Origin: Zonotrichia leucophrys gambelii
Taxonomy: Eukaryota; Chordata; Aves; Passeriformes; Passerellidae
Assembly: GCF_028769735.1 (NCBI RefSeq)
Contig: NC_088170.1
Coordinates: 44,932,585-44,996,584, forward strand
Direction: 5' to 3'
DNA: 64,000 nucleotides
A program made the translations under genes and the position numbers. Under the pieces are notes generated by a model, which saw only the letters and a list, made by a program, of their open reading frames with translations, searched no databases and was not told the DNA's origin. Position 1 is the stretch's first letter, and each line of letters starts with the position of its first letter. Shown here one piece after another: positions 26,078-38,888 of the stretch.

Positions 26078-29000
26078 GTGTTGATGTTATGTTGAGTCTG
26101 TCATTCTCTCACCAATGTTTTGTTTATATGTCCTGTGTGGAAGTCCTGAATGTTACCCAGCACAGAAGGAGAAAAGAAAAAAAAGGTTTTCCAACAACAT
26201 GAGAGGAAGCGAAATATTTCAAAAAAGCAAAACACAGATTTGTGGAGAGTTCTGGATGAAGTAAAAGTGATAATTGAATAAAGTAGCAAAAAGACTTTTG
26301 GCAATGTTCTGCCTTGACTTATTCATTCTGCTTGTTTACAAATTCAGTAAATTATATATAGTTCTCATTTTAGAACAAGTGTGTTCAGAGCTACTTTGAG
26401 TCCAGTGAAGTAGTCTTGCTTCATATCAGCCCCCAAAGGCTTGCTAATGCACCTGCCCATGACAGTTATTTGGGAATGAATGAAGTAATGTGACATGAGG
26501 GAAATTAAAATACATATTCTTAAGCCTCAGATCACTTTTACCATTAGGAAAGTTAGTTCTTAGAAATTCAAGACTGCTGTGATTTTTTTCTAAATGGAGG
26601 CACTGCTGTGAATTAGGAATAAAGTCTTTTTTATTAAAAGCTGATGTGCTTTTGGTGATGTTCTGTTACATAATGAGGGGATGGGGTAGCAGTGGTATCT
26701 AAGCCAGGGGAGAGGACATCTACTACTCTATGTGTAAATACAGTTACAGAACCATCTTTCTAAAGTTTCTTGGTTATAATCGCTGATGGAATGATGTTAC
26801 ATTATGTAACAATGTATATGCTACATAAATTCAATTTCTGCGCCCTCTTTCTTACATTCATTTGAAATGCTTGCACACAGCCCTCTGCACAGGTTACCCA
26901 GTGTTACTGTAATTACTTCTCATGTTGTCAGGAAGATGAACAGATCAGAGACAGTTTTCCCTTTCTTTCTTCCTCATATTGGACACTGGTGTTCCTTTTT
27001 TGGCCTCAGGGGGAAACATACTACACTGAATGTAGGGTGCCATGAGAAAATTGCTTCTTGTTTTTTAACTTCATTGGTATTTTTCTGCCCACATAATTTG
27101 GGAACAAAAATGAATTGTGATTTGGAGCTATATTTTTCTCCTTTGATAACATCTTTCAAGCCCTTGGCTAAATGCCCATATATAGTCCAAGTACATTGAC
27201 ATATTAGCTAGGTTTTCCTAATTTTATTTTTAATCAAGCAATATCTTTTACTGTCCTCTTCTGACCTACTTTCTATCAGCTATTGCATCAAATAAGTCAC
27301 CTTTCCCTTTTTCTATATTGTCCTGGTAAAAATGCTGGTTGTCTTCTTTATTGTGAATGTGGATAGAATACAATTGGTCCTGTTTATTTGCTCTTGGAGA
27401 AATACTGCCTTCATTTTGGTCTTCATGTCATTTTCAGGATGGTAATTTTAAAAAAAAGCACCTAACTAAAGAATCCCCAACAGACTGACTTCAAAAGGAT
27501 GGCCAAAAGAATAAACATGAAAGACTGATGCTGAACATAGATATATTACAGGTGAAAACATGCCCCTTTCTGTCTCCAAGCAATGAGCTAAAAGATGCAA
27601 ACAAGCCTCTAAATGAAACCCCATTTCTTATTGTGCAAACTTATGTTCTATTAGTGGTTCTACTTTGAAAGAATAAAATTGGAATTTCTTGGAATACAAC
27701 AAGCAGAGATGACAACTGGAAAGATGACAATCAGAGTGGGAAGGATGGTTGCACACGCATAAGCGAGCAGGGGGCTGTCCTGACCTGACACAATCTAAAA
27801 TCACATCAACTTTTCTGCGCTCCTGGCATTGCTGCACTGAGTCTCATAGACCATGAATGGTTACTGCACAGCTGGTAAATCAGATGGACAGACAGCAGGA
27901 AAGGCATCTTTCCAATACCAAAAGTTTGAGTAATCTGCAGGTTCAATATTTATTTTCCGGCTCAATAAAATTCTACTTCTACTTTTCAGCATTAAGCATG
28001 AGAATGAGAAGTACTGTTCACCTTGGACTTCATTAATTTAATATCATAATGATATAATGTGGAGAATTTCATATATATTTGGTTACAAGCCTTTCCTTGT
28101 CAGGTCCTTTTCCAGACTTTTTAAAATATTTTTTTTTCCTCTCTTTTCCAGTCTGGTCTTGTGAATAAGTGACTAAGCAATTTGAGAGAACAGACAAATA
28201 GGCACACTAATGGTGAAAATATTTTCGAAGTTTTTAAAAAAATGTTAAAAAAAAATTAAAATGCCTTATTGAATGAACAAAATATGGAGTAGCGAGATTA
28301 GTAGACAAAGGGTTTGAGAAAAAAATCCCAGACACTCTGCATGAATTTCAGAATTCCTTTCATGTTACAGTAATGACGGAGTATTTAATTTCTAGTAATA
28401 TTGTAACAATATTGCAGTCTGTTATGAACTGTTCGCTTGTCTTTACATCTTCCAACTTGACAAATGCCAGAAAACAGGAAAGGTTCAGAGTTGGCTTCCT
28501 TGTATTTCATTTTAATCAGAGAAAGCATTGGTAGAACAAGCTCCTGGAAAATTTGAACAAAAGAACACCTTGAACATCAATATTGTATTGATCACTGGCA
28601 TGCATACAAATAACATGACTCCTACTATTACTGTTATGCTCTATATTTCTTTAATGTATGATAGCAAGGTACTGTGTTTTTGAAGATGGAACAGAGCTTT
28701 AAAGGTTGTAACTACATCTGCACTTTATCAAAACACAGAAATACTCAAATAACTATTTAAATTCTGTGCTCTTTCTTAAAAAACGCAATATAATTTGTAT
28801 TTGAAAGTTTTTTGTATTTTTTGTGTCCTTGTGCATGTTAAAATGACAACAACAAACAAAAAACACATAAACACGTAAACTGCCAGTGGATATTGAAAAG
28901 TAGATAACTGGTAAAAATGAAAATAAGACAAAACTAAAAAAAAAGAACAAAACCACCAAATTCTAAGTCGAGTTGCCCTGATTTTTTGTATATGACATAA

Positions 29001-32000
29001 AAAATATTTTGATTGCTATTATTGGACATCTATGACTGTCATTCCCATTAAAAATCTAGACAAAACAGGGCAATCGATAAAGCTATTGTGTGTGATTGTA
29101 CTATGCTTAGATTTTGTATTTTTTGTGGTTTTCACTGTAAAGAAAATACATGCCCAGACACTACTTGAGTAGTGTTGGTCTCATTAACACAAAGAAAAGT
29201 CATGAATTTTCTCTCCCAAATTAAAATGGACAGTATAATTTAAATTAGCTAATGAAAGCTTTCTTCTGATGTTCTTCCAGTAATTTCAGAATGTATGGTT
29301 TAGATAAGATACTTGCATTCTAGAAGAATAAATTAGGTGAAAAAATATTAGCTACCAAAAGCCTCATTTAGCACATCTTATACTTTTATATTTAATTACA
29401 CTCATCTAAGGATTTCACTATGAGAGAAAACAGGTGGGAAAAAAAAAAAAAAACAATGAACAGTGAAAGCTTGAAAATGAAAATATCTTGCATTATTCAC
29501 AATTTGTTTGGCACATACCTACCCATGGCTCCTATTAATGTATGAACCACTTTGATGTCCTGGTGAGGATGGAGAAATATGTGAGGCCCATGGAACAGAC
29601 ACTTGAGGAATCTCAAAAGCATGAATGACTTGTACTTATTTTTCCTAGCTGCCACCCACTTATCTCCATCTCTTTACAAGTATTTCTATAACACATTATT
29701 GACTCTGGAAGTAGCTTTAGATACTGAAGTACATAGAGGAAACTTTTCCTTGATATTCAAAATACTAAATTTATTACAACAAGTGACATTTTAAAAATTT
29801 ATGAAAGAGTAAAACATACTGTTGTGAACAACAAAGTAAATATATTTCTGATGGTTTTGCAATTTGAGAATAGATTCTTTCTCGGATAGCAAAAACCCTG
29901 AGTAATGCCATACTTGCATCTGGAGTGTTGGCGAGTTTTGTGTGCTATGTCTAATAAGAACCAGAAATATCAGGGGTCACAGGTAATTTATCTTGATTTT
30001 CTCTTGACTATCATCAGCATTTGTTTTCACATAGTTTGTGTTACCATGCAGTGTCTTTGGGATAACAACCCTGTGGGAATGCATAAATAAAATTGCCTAT
30101 GGACTGCATAACAGTAGGTTTGAAATAAGTAAATGGATTTCATTGTTAAATGGAATCCTGCTAAAATTGCTTTGACTGTATCAGGGCTTAGTGCTCACAG
30201 CTACTGACCTTCATGCATTCATTCACTATGGCTGAATATTGATTTTAGAGACACCTACCTTCAAAAAAACTTCAGTGAAAATGAACACAGTTTTATATAA
30301 CATCAAGGTGGGAAGCTAAAGTAGAAAAAAGAAAAACTTCATATATTACTTGTGGGCATGGCTGCAAAATCAGGGGGCAGAAAAACAGGGTCAATGCCGC
30401 TGCATCTATATGGTGTTTTATCTGAGGCAAAATACCCACTGCATTGTTTCAGGCTTTTATGAAGTCTGACTTTTTCATGTCCCTTTGCTCATACTGCCCC
30501 TCCAGCTGCATGGATGTTGTTGTGGGGCAAGCCTCCAAGCATATCCTAACACAAGCTGGTTCACTCACAAGTCACATCTCCAAAAATCACACTTCAGTAT
30601 TGTAAAGAAATATCAAATCTAGGATATTGATTTCAGCAGTCCTTGAAGATTTTCCATAAAGTTTATTACTCCTACTGAACTTCATAATTGAAAGTAGGGC
30701 TTCAGCCCAAAACCCCCAAGAGATTAAAAATATAAAATGAACCAGTATTGAATGAGGGACAAAAATTATTAAAAGAAGATGGTAGTGAAGTCCTTACAAT
30801 ATGACAAATTCTAAACTTTACTATAACTTGACTATAACTCTATATGACTATTACTTAATTAAAGCATCATCATTACTTTTTCTGAGCATTGAAGAATGTG
30901 CTTTTTAGAAAGGAAGCTAAAAGTAGATGCACCATCAGAAGAAAGAGATTTTTTTAATGTGAGGTGCAATTTTAGACATCTTAACAAACTAGTTCTATTT
31001 TATTATCTCATGGTCTAATTATGTTCTCCTTTCTCTTAAGTAGCTGTCTTTGTACTACTCTTACTGTAGATGTCCTGCCAGTATATATTACTTTGCAAGA
31101 CTTTATTTTGAATTAGAGAAAAGCTGAATCTCAAAAATTCTTCTCTAGAAAGATGATTGTACTGTATGGAAAGAAGTGGAGGAGAAAAAAGAGGACAAAT
31201 AAAATGTCACGGCCTGATCTTTGTTTATGAGAACATTTCCCATCAGCTTTCTCTGGAAAAAAGGATTTTCATTTTGTCTTAAAAATCAGTCAGACAACAT
31301 TGCTTAGCACATATTCTTCCCTGTCAAACATTTCACTGATGCTTCATTCTGTAGACAGCTTAATAAAAGATATTTCACCCTTAGCATGTTACTGAAGTTG
31401 TGTGTCATTTTCTTTCCATTTCAGATGACATTTGTGGAAGCAAGAGTCTCACATACCTTTTATGTATATAACTATTTGAGCTGTTAACTCCTTTCTTTCC
31501 ACATGCTTTATAGCACAAAGAAAAAGGAAATTTTCTCTTGTGGAGATAATTTGTGATAAAGGGACAGGGCTTAACAGTCAGTAATATTTTAAAAGTATGC
31601 AAGTTCCATCTTTTCCTCCCTTTTTTGGATAATTTCTCAGAGGATTTCTCCAATACATTGAAGGAATTTATTACAAGAGTTGACATGCTTCTTTACATGT
31701 TAATTTTTTCCATTACCAAATAAAAAACAAACTCTATACATGATATTTTATATGTAATTTTGATAATCTATATATTTCCAGTCACTTTTTAAAAATAATG
31801 ATATGAAGCTCATGGTATGAAGTGGTATGGTTCAGAAGCTCAGAGGAAGATGCCTCATTAAAGTTACCCAAGGAAAGGCCTTTTCACTGCAAAGGGGACA
31901 TTAAAGGGGGAAGCAAAAAAAACCCAAAACTTTCAGACAGAAACATCCCTAATAGATGAGGGATAATAGAGGTTAAACCAAAGACAGGTTGGCTCGCAGT

Positions 32001-32029
32001 TACAAGTTGAGGAGCTATAAGAGACTCCA
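26078..32029. other. Gene-free AT-rich DNA
   Basis: No gene or classifiable repeat is seen. A 110-codon open frame at 26867-27199 has no recognisable domain and overlaps an open frame on the other strand. Small structures: two PAR-bZIP-type sites (26665-26674 and within the palindrome 26796-26810), a palindrome AATATTGTAACAATATT at 28397-28413, and an A run of 15 at 29439-29453. Confidence 0.65.
26665..26810. promoter_or_regulatory. Pair of PAR-bZIP/NFIL3-type sites, speculative
   Basis: GTTACATAAT at 26665-26674 is the reverse complement of ATTATGTAAC and matches the RTTAYGTAAY consensus. A second exact match, ATTATGTAAC, lies at 26801-26810 inside the palindrome GTTACATTATGTAAC (26796-26810). 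Two exact sites within 146 bases is noteworthy, but the motif is AT-rich and the window is long, so chance is the default explanation. No gene or promoter is visible nearby. Confidence 0.25.
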
Positions 32030-32870
32030 GGTACAGCTCTGGAGGTGATCAGCTAGACTTTGTAATTGATAAGAGGGAGGAAACAAGAAGAAGATGAGGA
32101 ATTAGGATATTCAAGGTGTGAGCTCCCTGTCATCAAGTGGAGGCAGCAAAGTCTCAGTGCTAAATCTGCAGTAGACCCAGCCACTGGGTTTGGAATGGGA
32201 TTTGTTCCCAGTGTGATCTGCTGGAGGAACTGGGGTAGAGTGAGGTGAGTGAGGGGCTCTGCACTGGCAGCTGGAGAGAGACCATTGGTCTCAGCCCATG
32301 GGCCAGATGCTGGTCATGTAAATTTCTGTTTCTACAAACCTGATGTGAGCCTGTGTCTGTGTTTGATTGATTCAAAAACCTCAAGCTGGACCAAGGACAA
32401 GTAGGATGCCCTGGGTTTGCAGGGGTATCAGGCAGGCTGGCGCTGGGGGGAGACCTGTGATTATGGAAGTCTGTGTGTTAGCTGGCCAGTGAGTAGGGGA
32501 CCCATGGGGCAGGTAAGAGAGACAGGATCTGGGCAGGCAAGGTGGACTGGTAGAAGGGACATGCTGTACTTGGAGGATCCATGACTGTGTTTGTGAATCT
32601 AGAAAATGCTGCAAGGGTGCCTGCACTAGTGACCTTCAGTCCAGAGCAGCTGAAGAGGAGGAGTTGCTGTATGTACTGATGTTTTATCAGCCCTGCATGT
32701 GGATGCAGGTAAATGTAGCACCCTTTGTGTGCCAGGCTGAGTTGCACGTGCCGTCATTGTCTTCTCTGTGTCTGTGCAGCTGTGTGTGTGTGTGTGTCTG
32801 AGAAATACTCTCAGCAAACTGGTTGAACCTTTAAACAGAAAAGGGCTGATCAGTCTGGCATAGAGACCCC
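32030..32870. other. GC-enriched segment of unknown origin with splice-like motifs
   Basis: This 0.84 kb stretch is distinctly richer in G and C than the DNA on both sides. It contains good donor-like motifs GAGGTGAGT (GT at 32245), CAGGTAAGA (GT at 32513) and CAGGTAAAT (GT at 32709), and a pyrimidine-rich acceptor-like site ending in CAG at 32779, followed by a (TG)n tract at 32781-32797. Overlapping open frames of 60-90 codons occur on both strands and none shows a protein family. It may be an eroded LTR or other dispersed repeat, or exons of a non-coding RNA. Words such as GGCTCTGCACTGGCAGCTGG feel repetitive from memory, but I cannot name a family. Confidence 0.4.
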
Positions 32871-33393
32871 AGGTGCCTTCAGAAGGGCTTCAGTGGTCAA
32901 GAAGGAGAAAAACCCAACCCCAGAATTACTGGAAGAAGCAGCCCTCAGCACTAAACACTGATGTGCTGTCAAAGGATGCTTCTATTTTTTGCCTTCTGAC
33001 AGCAAAAGGTATCATGGTTAGCTGTCTTTGGAATCTAATTATATGTTTGATTTTTTTTTATACAATTCCTGGAAAATTCTTATTGTTTTGAGTACTTAGT
33101 ATATCATCTATCATCTATATCAGTATTTCATCTTAGTTCTTCTGAAGTTTTTCATCATTCATTCCTACAACACAATAAGATGATCTTTGGTATACTTTAG
33201 CAACTTTACCCCTTTCTCCCCTCATGATCTTCCCTGCTTCCATTATTGTCTCTCCATTTTGGACTCCTACCTTAAGCACAAATAATATTCATTACTGATC
33301 TCTTATCTTCCTAACTTTTTAGCAGTTAACCAAGAAGGGTTTCTTCCTTGACAGATATTTGCAAATATCCCAGATATTTGAGTAAACATGGAT

Positions 33394-33437
33394 TACTACA
33401 ATCAATTGTATTATCTACTACAATCAATTGTATTATC
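33394..33437. repeat. Two-copy tandem repeat, 22-base unit
   Basis: The unit TACTACAATCAATTGTATTA plus TC occurs twice with no mismatch, starting at 33394 and 33416. Identity of the copies points to recent duplication. The unit holds the palindrome CAATTG. Confidence 0.9.
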
Positions 33438-34867
33438 TTCTTTTTCCCCTTCTCTTTTCCCTGGGATCCTTATAGAAATTATGTAAAAGTGGGGGTTTTG
33501 GAGTGCACTCCAGTAAGTACATGATGTAGACTTCCATGTAGACTTAAAAGCCTGCAGCTCATGTGTCTTGAATGAGCTAAATGCAGCTCCCTGTGAAACA
33601 ATGATGATGGAGATATTAACTGAAGAAGAATTTACAAAGATTGCCTCCTTTCAAGTTTTCATCACAAGAGAGAATGACTTGGACAAATTACACTAGCATT
33701 TTAATGGCAATCTAATTCTCTGTGTTTCAACCCATTGTCAAAACCAAAAATGCTTGGAAAGCTGAAAGAAGATGAAAATTGTTAGTTGCCCTGTATAACG
33801 AGCTAGACAGCAGGGTTGTTTTAAAAAACAATATTCCCTAAAATGTTGCTTACAAAAAATTTACACTTTTATCTATAAACTATTGGGCATAACATATTTG
33901 TCAATGGAGTGGACAATTTTTTAAAATGGAAAATGAGTCACTCTATGTTGCACACATAGAACAATTCTTTATATGCATAGAAAATTATTCAGATATATGA
34001 AATAGCAAGAACCAGTTGGTAAAATTAAAATGCATAAAATACAGAATGAACATGGAAGAAAGCAATAGTTTTGGATTAGAAGACTTCTTAAATGGGAAAT
34101 AAAAAATGCAAATATATGAAAAAAAATTTTCAGTAACACTGACAAAGTCCCTGGATTTTATAGAATTTACTCTTAAAGGCTTGTCAGTTTGTTTTTTTTA
34201 AAAAGGAATCTATTCCACTCCTATGACAAAATCCAAAAGGATACCAAGAAGCTGAATCACAACACATATTTCTGATTTTTATTTCTGGGTTGGTTTGTTG
34301 GTTTTTTTTTCCAAATTCCATATCAGTTCCTTACAAATGTAATGTTTTACAATGAAAATACTGTGTTGAAAAATAGATTTGAACCACAATTTTTCTATTT
34401 TTATATGTGGCTGTGGTATTTCCAATGTTACCTGCTTTATTTGATTTCATGAGGTCATTTTCCATTGTTATTATTTGTTTATGTGTCAGTAGTGTTCAGA
34501 GGTTTCAATCCCTATCAAAATCCCTCAGTGCCAAGGATCTTGCAGTACAGGCTATTCTCTGGTGAACTTAAAATTAGAATAGTCAGAAGACAGGAGAAAG
34601 AGTGGATTCATTCCTAAAGATCTGAATCTGAGCATAGGTGGGTTCTGTTATCATGTCAGTTCTGGCAGCTTGGATTCCATCACCGTGTCTCAGTGTATGC
34701 TCTCCCTGTGCTCACCCAGGGACTGAGTCCTGGTCTCCAGGCCAAGGAATGCAGCACGGATTGGGCCCGCTCTGCACTGAAGTGGAGCATGCTTTAGAAA
34801 TACAAGGCACCTGTCTCAAATCTTTCCTAGCTTCCAGGTGGTGCTCTGTGGCTCTCTGGACACAGAA

Positions 34868-34919
34868 AATAACAGTTATTTTGTGCACACACACACACAC
34901 ACACACAATAACTGTTATT
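34868..34919. repeat. (CA)n microsatellite between perfect inverted repeats
   Basis: AATAACAGTTATT (34868-34880) and its exact reverse complement AATAACTGTTATT (34907-34919) flank an alternating CA tract at 34886-34907. The tract is preceded by GTG, which can also pair with CAC, so the whole region could fold into a long hairpin or pair slip-strand. Each arm is itself palindromic apart from the central base. Confidence 0.9.
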
Positions 34920-37900
34920 GTGAGGCTTCTCAAGTCCAAAGTGCTGTAATAATACATGTTGAGTTTGCTGAACCCAAGTTACAGAAAGGTTGCCTGAATT
35001 CCTACAAATGAGACTCTTGTTATGAGCCAAAGTAGCAGACTATGGATGCCAAGGAAGAATTTAGTTTTGGTCTAATTCTTAATAATATAATAAAATAATT
35101 ATTTTTAGACCAGTTGTCATTATATTAACACATATTTTATACAGGCAAGTTGATATATCTAATCAAAATTTCTAGAATTCATCAACGATTTCAGGCTGTG
35201 AGCGAGGGCTATGGCCATGTTTGGCATTCCATGGTTTTCACAGACATAGGGATGAGGATGATGTTGTGCTGACAGTTTCTTTCTAATCCCTCCAGGATCT
35301 GCCCTTCATGACATTTATTGTCATGCTTTACTTACTGGCCTGCAAGTGCACAGTACCTCAAAATTCACATTCACAATCACCATATGTAATATTTTGCAAT
35401 TGTATATTTGTTCTTCATTCTCTGTTACATCCAGAATTGGTTTTACTCAGCTCCTGGTGCTGCACTTTTTGTGACTGGTTAATTGAGCATTGGTGAGTAG
35501 TTCACAGCCCAGGAGCCACCTGATTTCAGTGGAATTACATATTTTTTCTCTGTATTTATTGTACACATTTGGCTGTATTCAATTTTTCTCCCGTAATAGA
35601 CTACCTCAGAAATACTTATCAGAGAATGTTGAAGGTTGCAGGAGCATTTAAATTACTTAAACCATTTCCTCTTCAGTAGCCTTGATTTTTGAGTGAAGCC
35701 CATCTCAAAATTAGAAGTGTTCAATGGCAACCTATAAACTACATTAAGCTCTATTAACTCATTGGAGCAACCTATTTTGGCAGATGTGCTCATCCAGAAA
35801 ATAGAGAACATAAAATTCAATGGCTTTTTCCCACAGCATCAGACAAATTTAAGCCACTCATAACATCAATTTACAGAGAAGTGGCAGACTTATAAATTAC
35901 TTGAGCTTTATAGGCAATATGAAGCAAACATATGGTGTAAGGTATTTGGAAAGGCATTTATGAGTCCTGTAAAAATGCTGTAATAAAGTTCTAAACAGTT
36001 ATGCCAGGGTACTTTTTCAATGCTGGTATGTGTTCCTAACTCTTGGGTCATCTTTCAAACACAACTCAATAGTATCAATGTATTTCTCCGCTTTCAGGAC
36101 CAATTTTGTGCAGTCTTAACTTAACTTTAGCTGATACTTACTGATGGTTTTTTCATTTTTAATTTTAAAATTTATTTCAAGATGACTCCATTACTAGTCA
36201 CAGAAAATCAAATTCTTGAAAATCCATTAATTGAATATGTAAAATGCTTTATATTTTTAAGACTGTTTGCTGTGCAATGAGGCAAAATAATCATTAGTAA
36301 ACATCCAGAAGAGTAAATACTTCAATGCGAATAATTCTCTGCAAAGTCCACCCATCCTTTTTTTTTTGGTGAGAGATCTTTCCCTCTAACCAGTGGCATG
36401 GTTGTCTGTTGACCTGTTCTTGCTCTGCAGAGCTGCTGCTCACCCGTCCCTGTTTCATCTTCCGTACCACTCAGGAAGGCACCTGAGTTTTTCAAAGCTG
36501 GCACATCAGCTCCTTGCTTCAGGAAAATGCAGAAATGACAGTCACAATACTGTGTATGAGAAAACATACAATTCAGAAGGTTTTAAGTTACATCTCCACT
36601 TCGAATCAAGGTCTCAGAGTCTCCTCCTTAGCCCTGAATTAGCCTCCAACCTTTCTCGTGAACTGACAGATTAAGGGAGGACTCTTGGTATTGGTGTGTG
36701 CTAAAGGATACATATTTTTCACTACCCTCTCACCTAAATATAGCAACTAATGATAGTACATTCCTAAACATCAACTCCTAAAATTTTATTTTTATATAGC
36801 CTTTAAAAACAACACAGAACATATTGAACAGAATGTTTTTTCTGAAGCCCATTACTATTACATAGCTACAGAATACTTTTGTGAATTCCTTAATTTAAAA
36901 AACAAACCTGTTGAAAAAGCGTTGTATAAATAGACACTTTTTAGTTTCCACTGACTGAAATATGCATCTCATTTAGAAATGTTATCCAGTTGGGTGTTTA
37001 ATTCTCACCTTGTACTGCTCTTTGGGTTGATACAAGAGTCTCTGGGGAGGTACTGTAATTTACTGAACCAGCCTGACTTCTTTAGAGTTAGTTCACTATG
37101 AGTTTCTTGTCATTTAGTTCATTTATTTCAGAATTAGATAATTAAATTTTCCCTGATATGTTTTTATTTATGAAAACTGGTGATCTGTACCCAAATCCAA
37201 GGCAATGGAGATATACAGATTGTTAAAGGTGTCCACAAAATCATGACAGAAGTTCTCCTGGTTTTACTCTGTTCAACAGGGTAAAATCCCTCTTTTTGCT
37301 TTGATCAGCAAGATTTACTCTTCATCAGTGATGGATTTGAAAAGTGCAACATAATAAAAATTGCCATAGTTTTTACCCAAAATGATAAAAAGAAAGCAAT
37401 GTGAACTCTAAACTCATTCTATAAAATTAATTTTCTTATATAGTCTCTAATTTTAAAAAAATTTTAGAGAAATAGAAACTTTTTATTGTTGATTAAATGT
37501 GAATACTAGTTAAGTGATAAAAATCAAACCAGAATTATTTGAAAGACAGTAAAGGAAGCAATATTTACAGTTCTGAGTTCTTTATTGCATAAATAATATT
37601 TGTTGTAGGTCTTTCCAGTAGACATAAAACTGTCTGCTGTAGATGGCTGTGCAGAGTTGACAGAAAATTAGTAGCTTCAATTGTAATTCCATAAAACCTA
37701 TTTGTATAATTTTACTGTTTGCAATCTTTAAAATGTTCCCTCTCTGGAAAATTCAGTCCTTAAGGACATTAAAAATAATAAAGTAGATATTTCTGTATAC
37801 CTAATAACATAAAATTAAGGTATTGATTTTTCCAGTGAATATATTAAGACTGTGAAATTCATTGTTCAGGAAAAAGGTAGAAGACATGAGATGGAAAAGA

Positions 37901-38817
37901 TTATAAGGATATAAAAAGCTTATAACTATATTGAGACTTTCCAGAGTCATATCCCCTAATACCCTACCTACTTCAGATATCAAATTAAATATAAATTTGA
38001 CTAAGACAAAAATTCAGGGGGACTTATTTTGCCAGAGTACCCCTACCGATTTTGGGTGTAGATGGCTAAGGATTTGTCTCTGACCATTTTCTATTGCCCC
38101 TCAAAGGAGATGAGATATTGAGTTAAACAGAGAGTAGGTGTTTAATTATGTTTAAATAACTGTTTATTAAATAAGCAATTTTATGGAACCTTCCAAATAT
38201 TTAGACTTTACAATATTATTCAAATGGTTGGTAGATTACTTTGGGTGTTATGATATTTTAGAATAAAATTTAGGATCTATTACTAATGGGTTTACATGAC
38301 AAAATGGACAAGATAAGCATTTAGGGATTAATAAGGCTTCTCATTTCTTACAGTACAATTTGGAGAAGAGCTTTTGAAATAAAAGTTAAACTGATTTCCA
38401 TAAGCATGTGATAAAATAGAATATCAGGTATATCATGTTTGAAAAGCTATTAAGGGCATTCAGCATGTGCCCGTTCCAAGAAATTGGATGTCAGGTCTTC
38501 TAAATGTTCTTTTTCTGCTCTTCCCGCTACATTACAGTGCATCCTGTTGAGTATTACTAAGAACTGTGTTAATCACTAGTTATATTTTTAACTAGAGATG
38601 AGCATAAACTGTCACTGTCATAAGATGTGACATCTAAGAATATGTCCAAATATTACTTTTTTATCAATGAAAAAATATTTTAACAAAGTAAAGAAGTTTG
38701 ATGAGTGAGCAGAGTGCAAACATGTCAGTGTCATGTTAATGGGAAATAAAAGAGTGTTTTGAGCTAACACTTCTGGCTATATTTAGGCATCTGGAGTTGC
38801 CATCCTACAGTCATGCA

Positions 38818-38888
38818 GAAGTCTATAAATCAATTATAGACTTCAGTTGATTACAGCCTGATCTAAGTCAGATCACCTAGGTCAGATC
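38818..38888. repeat. Perfect 11-bp hairpin followed by a short direct repeat
   Basis: GAAGTCTATAA (38818-38828), a 5-base loop ATCAA, then the exact complement TTATAGACTTC (38834-38844). Nineteen bases on, CTAAGTCAGATC (38863-38874) is repeated with one change as CTAGGTCAGATC (38877-38888). The stem is too short for a microRNA precursor. No function is claimed. Confidence 0.8.

Noticed and set aside
26867..27199. 110-codon plus-strand open frame
   Set aside because: No recognisable domain and overlaps an open frame on the opposite strand, typical of chance.
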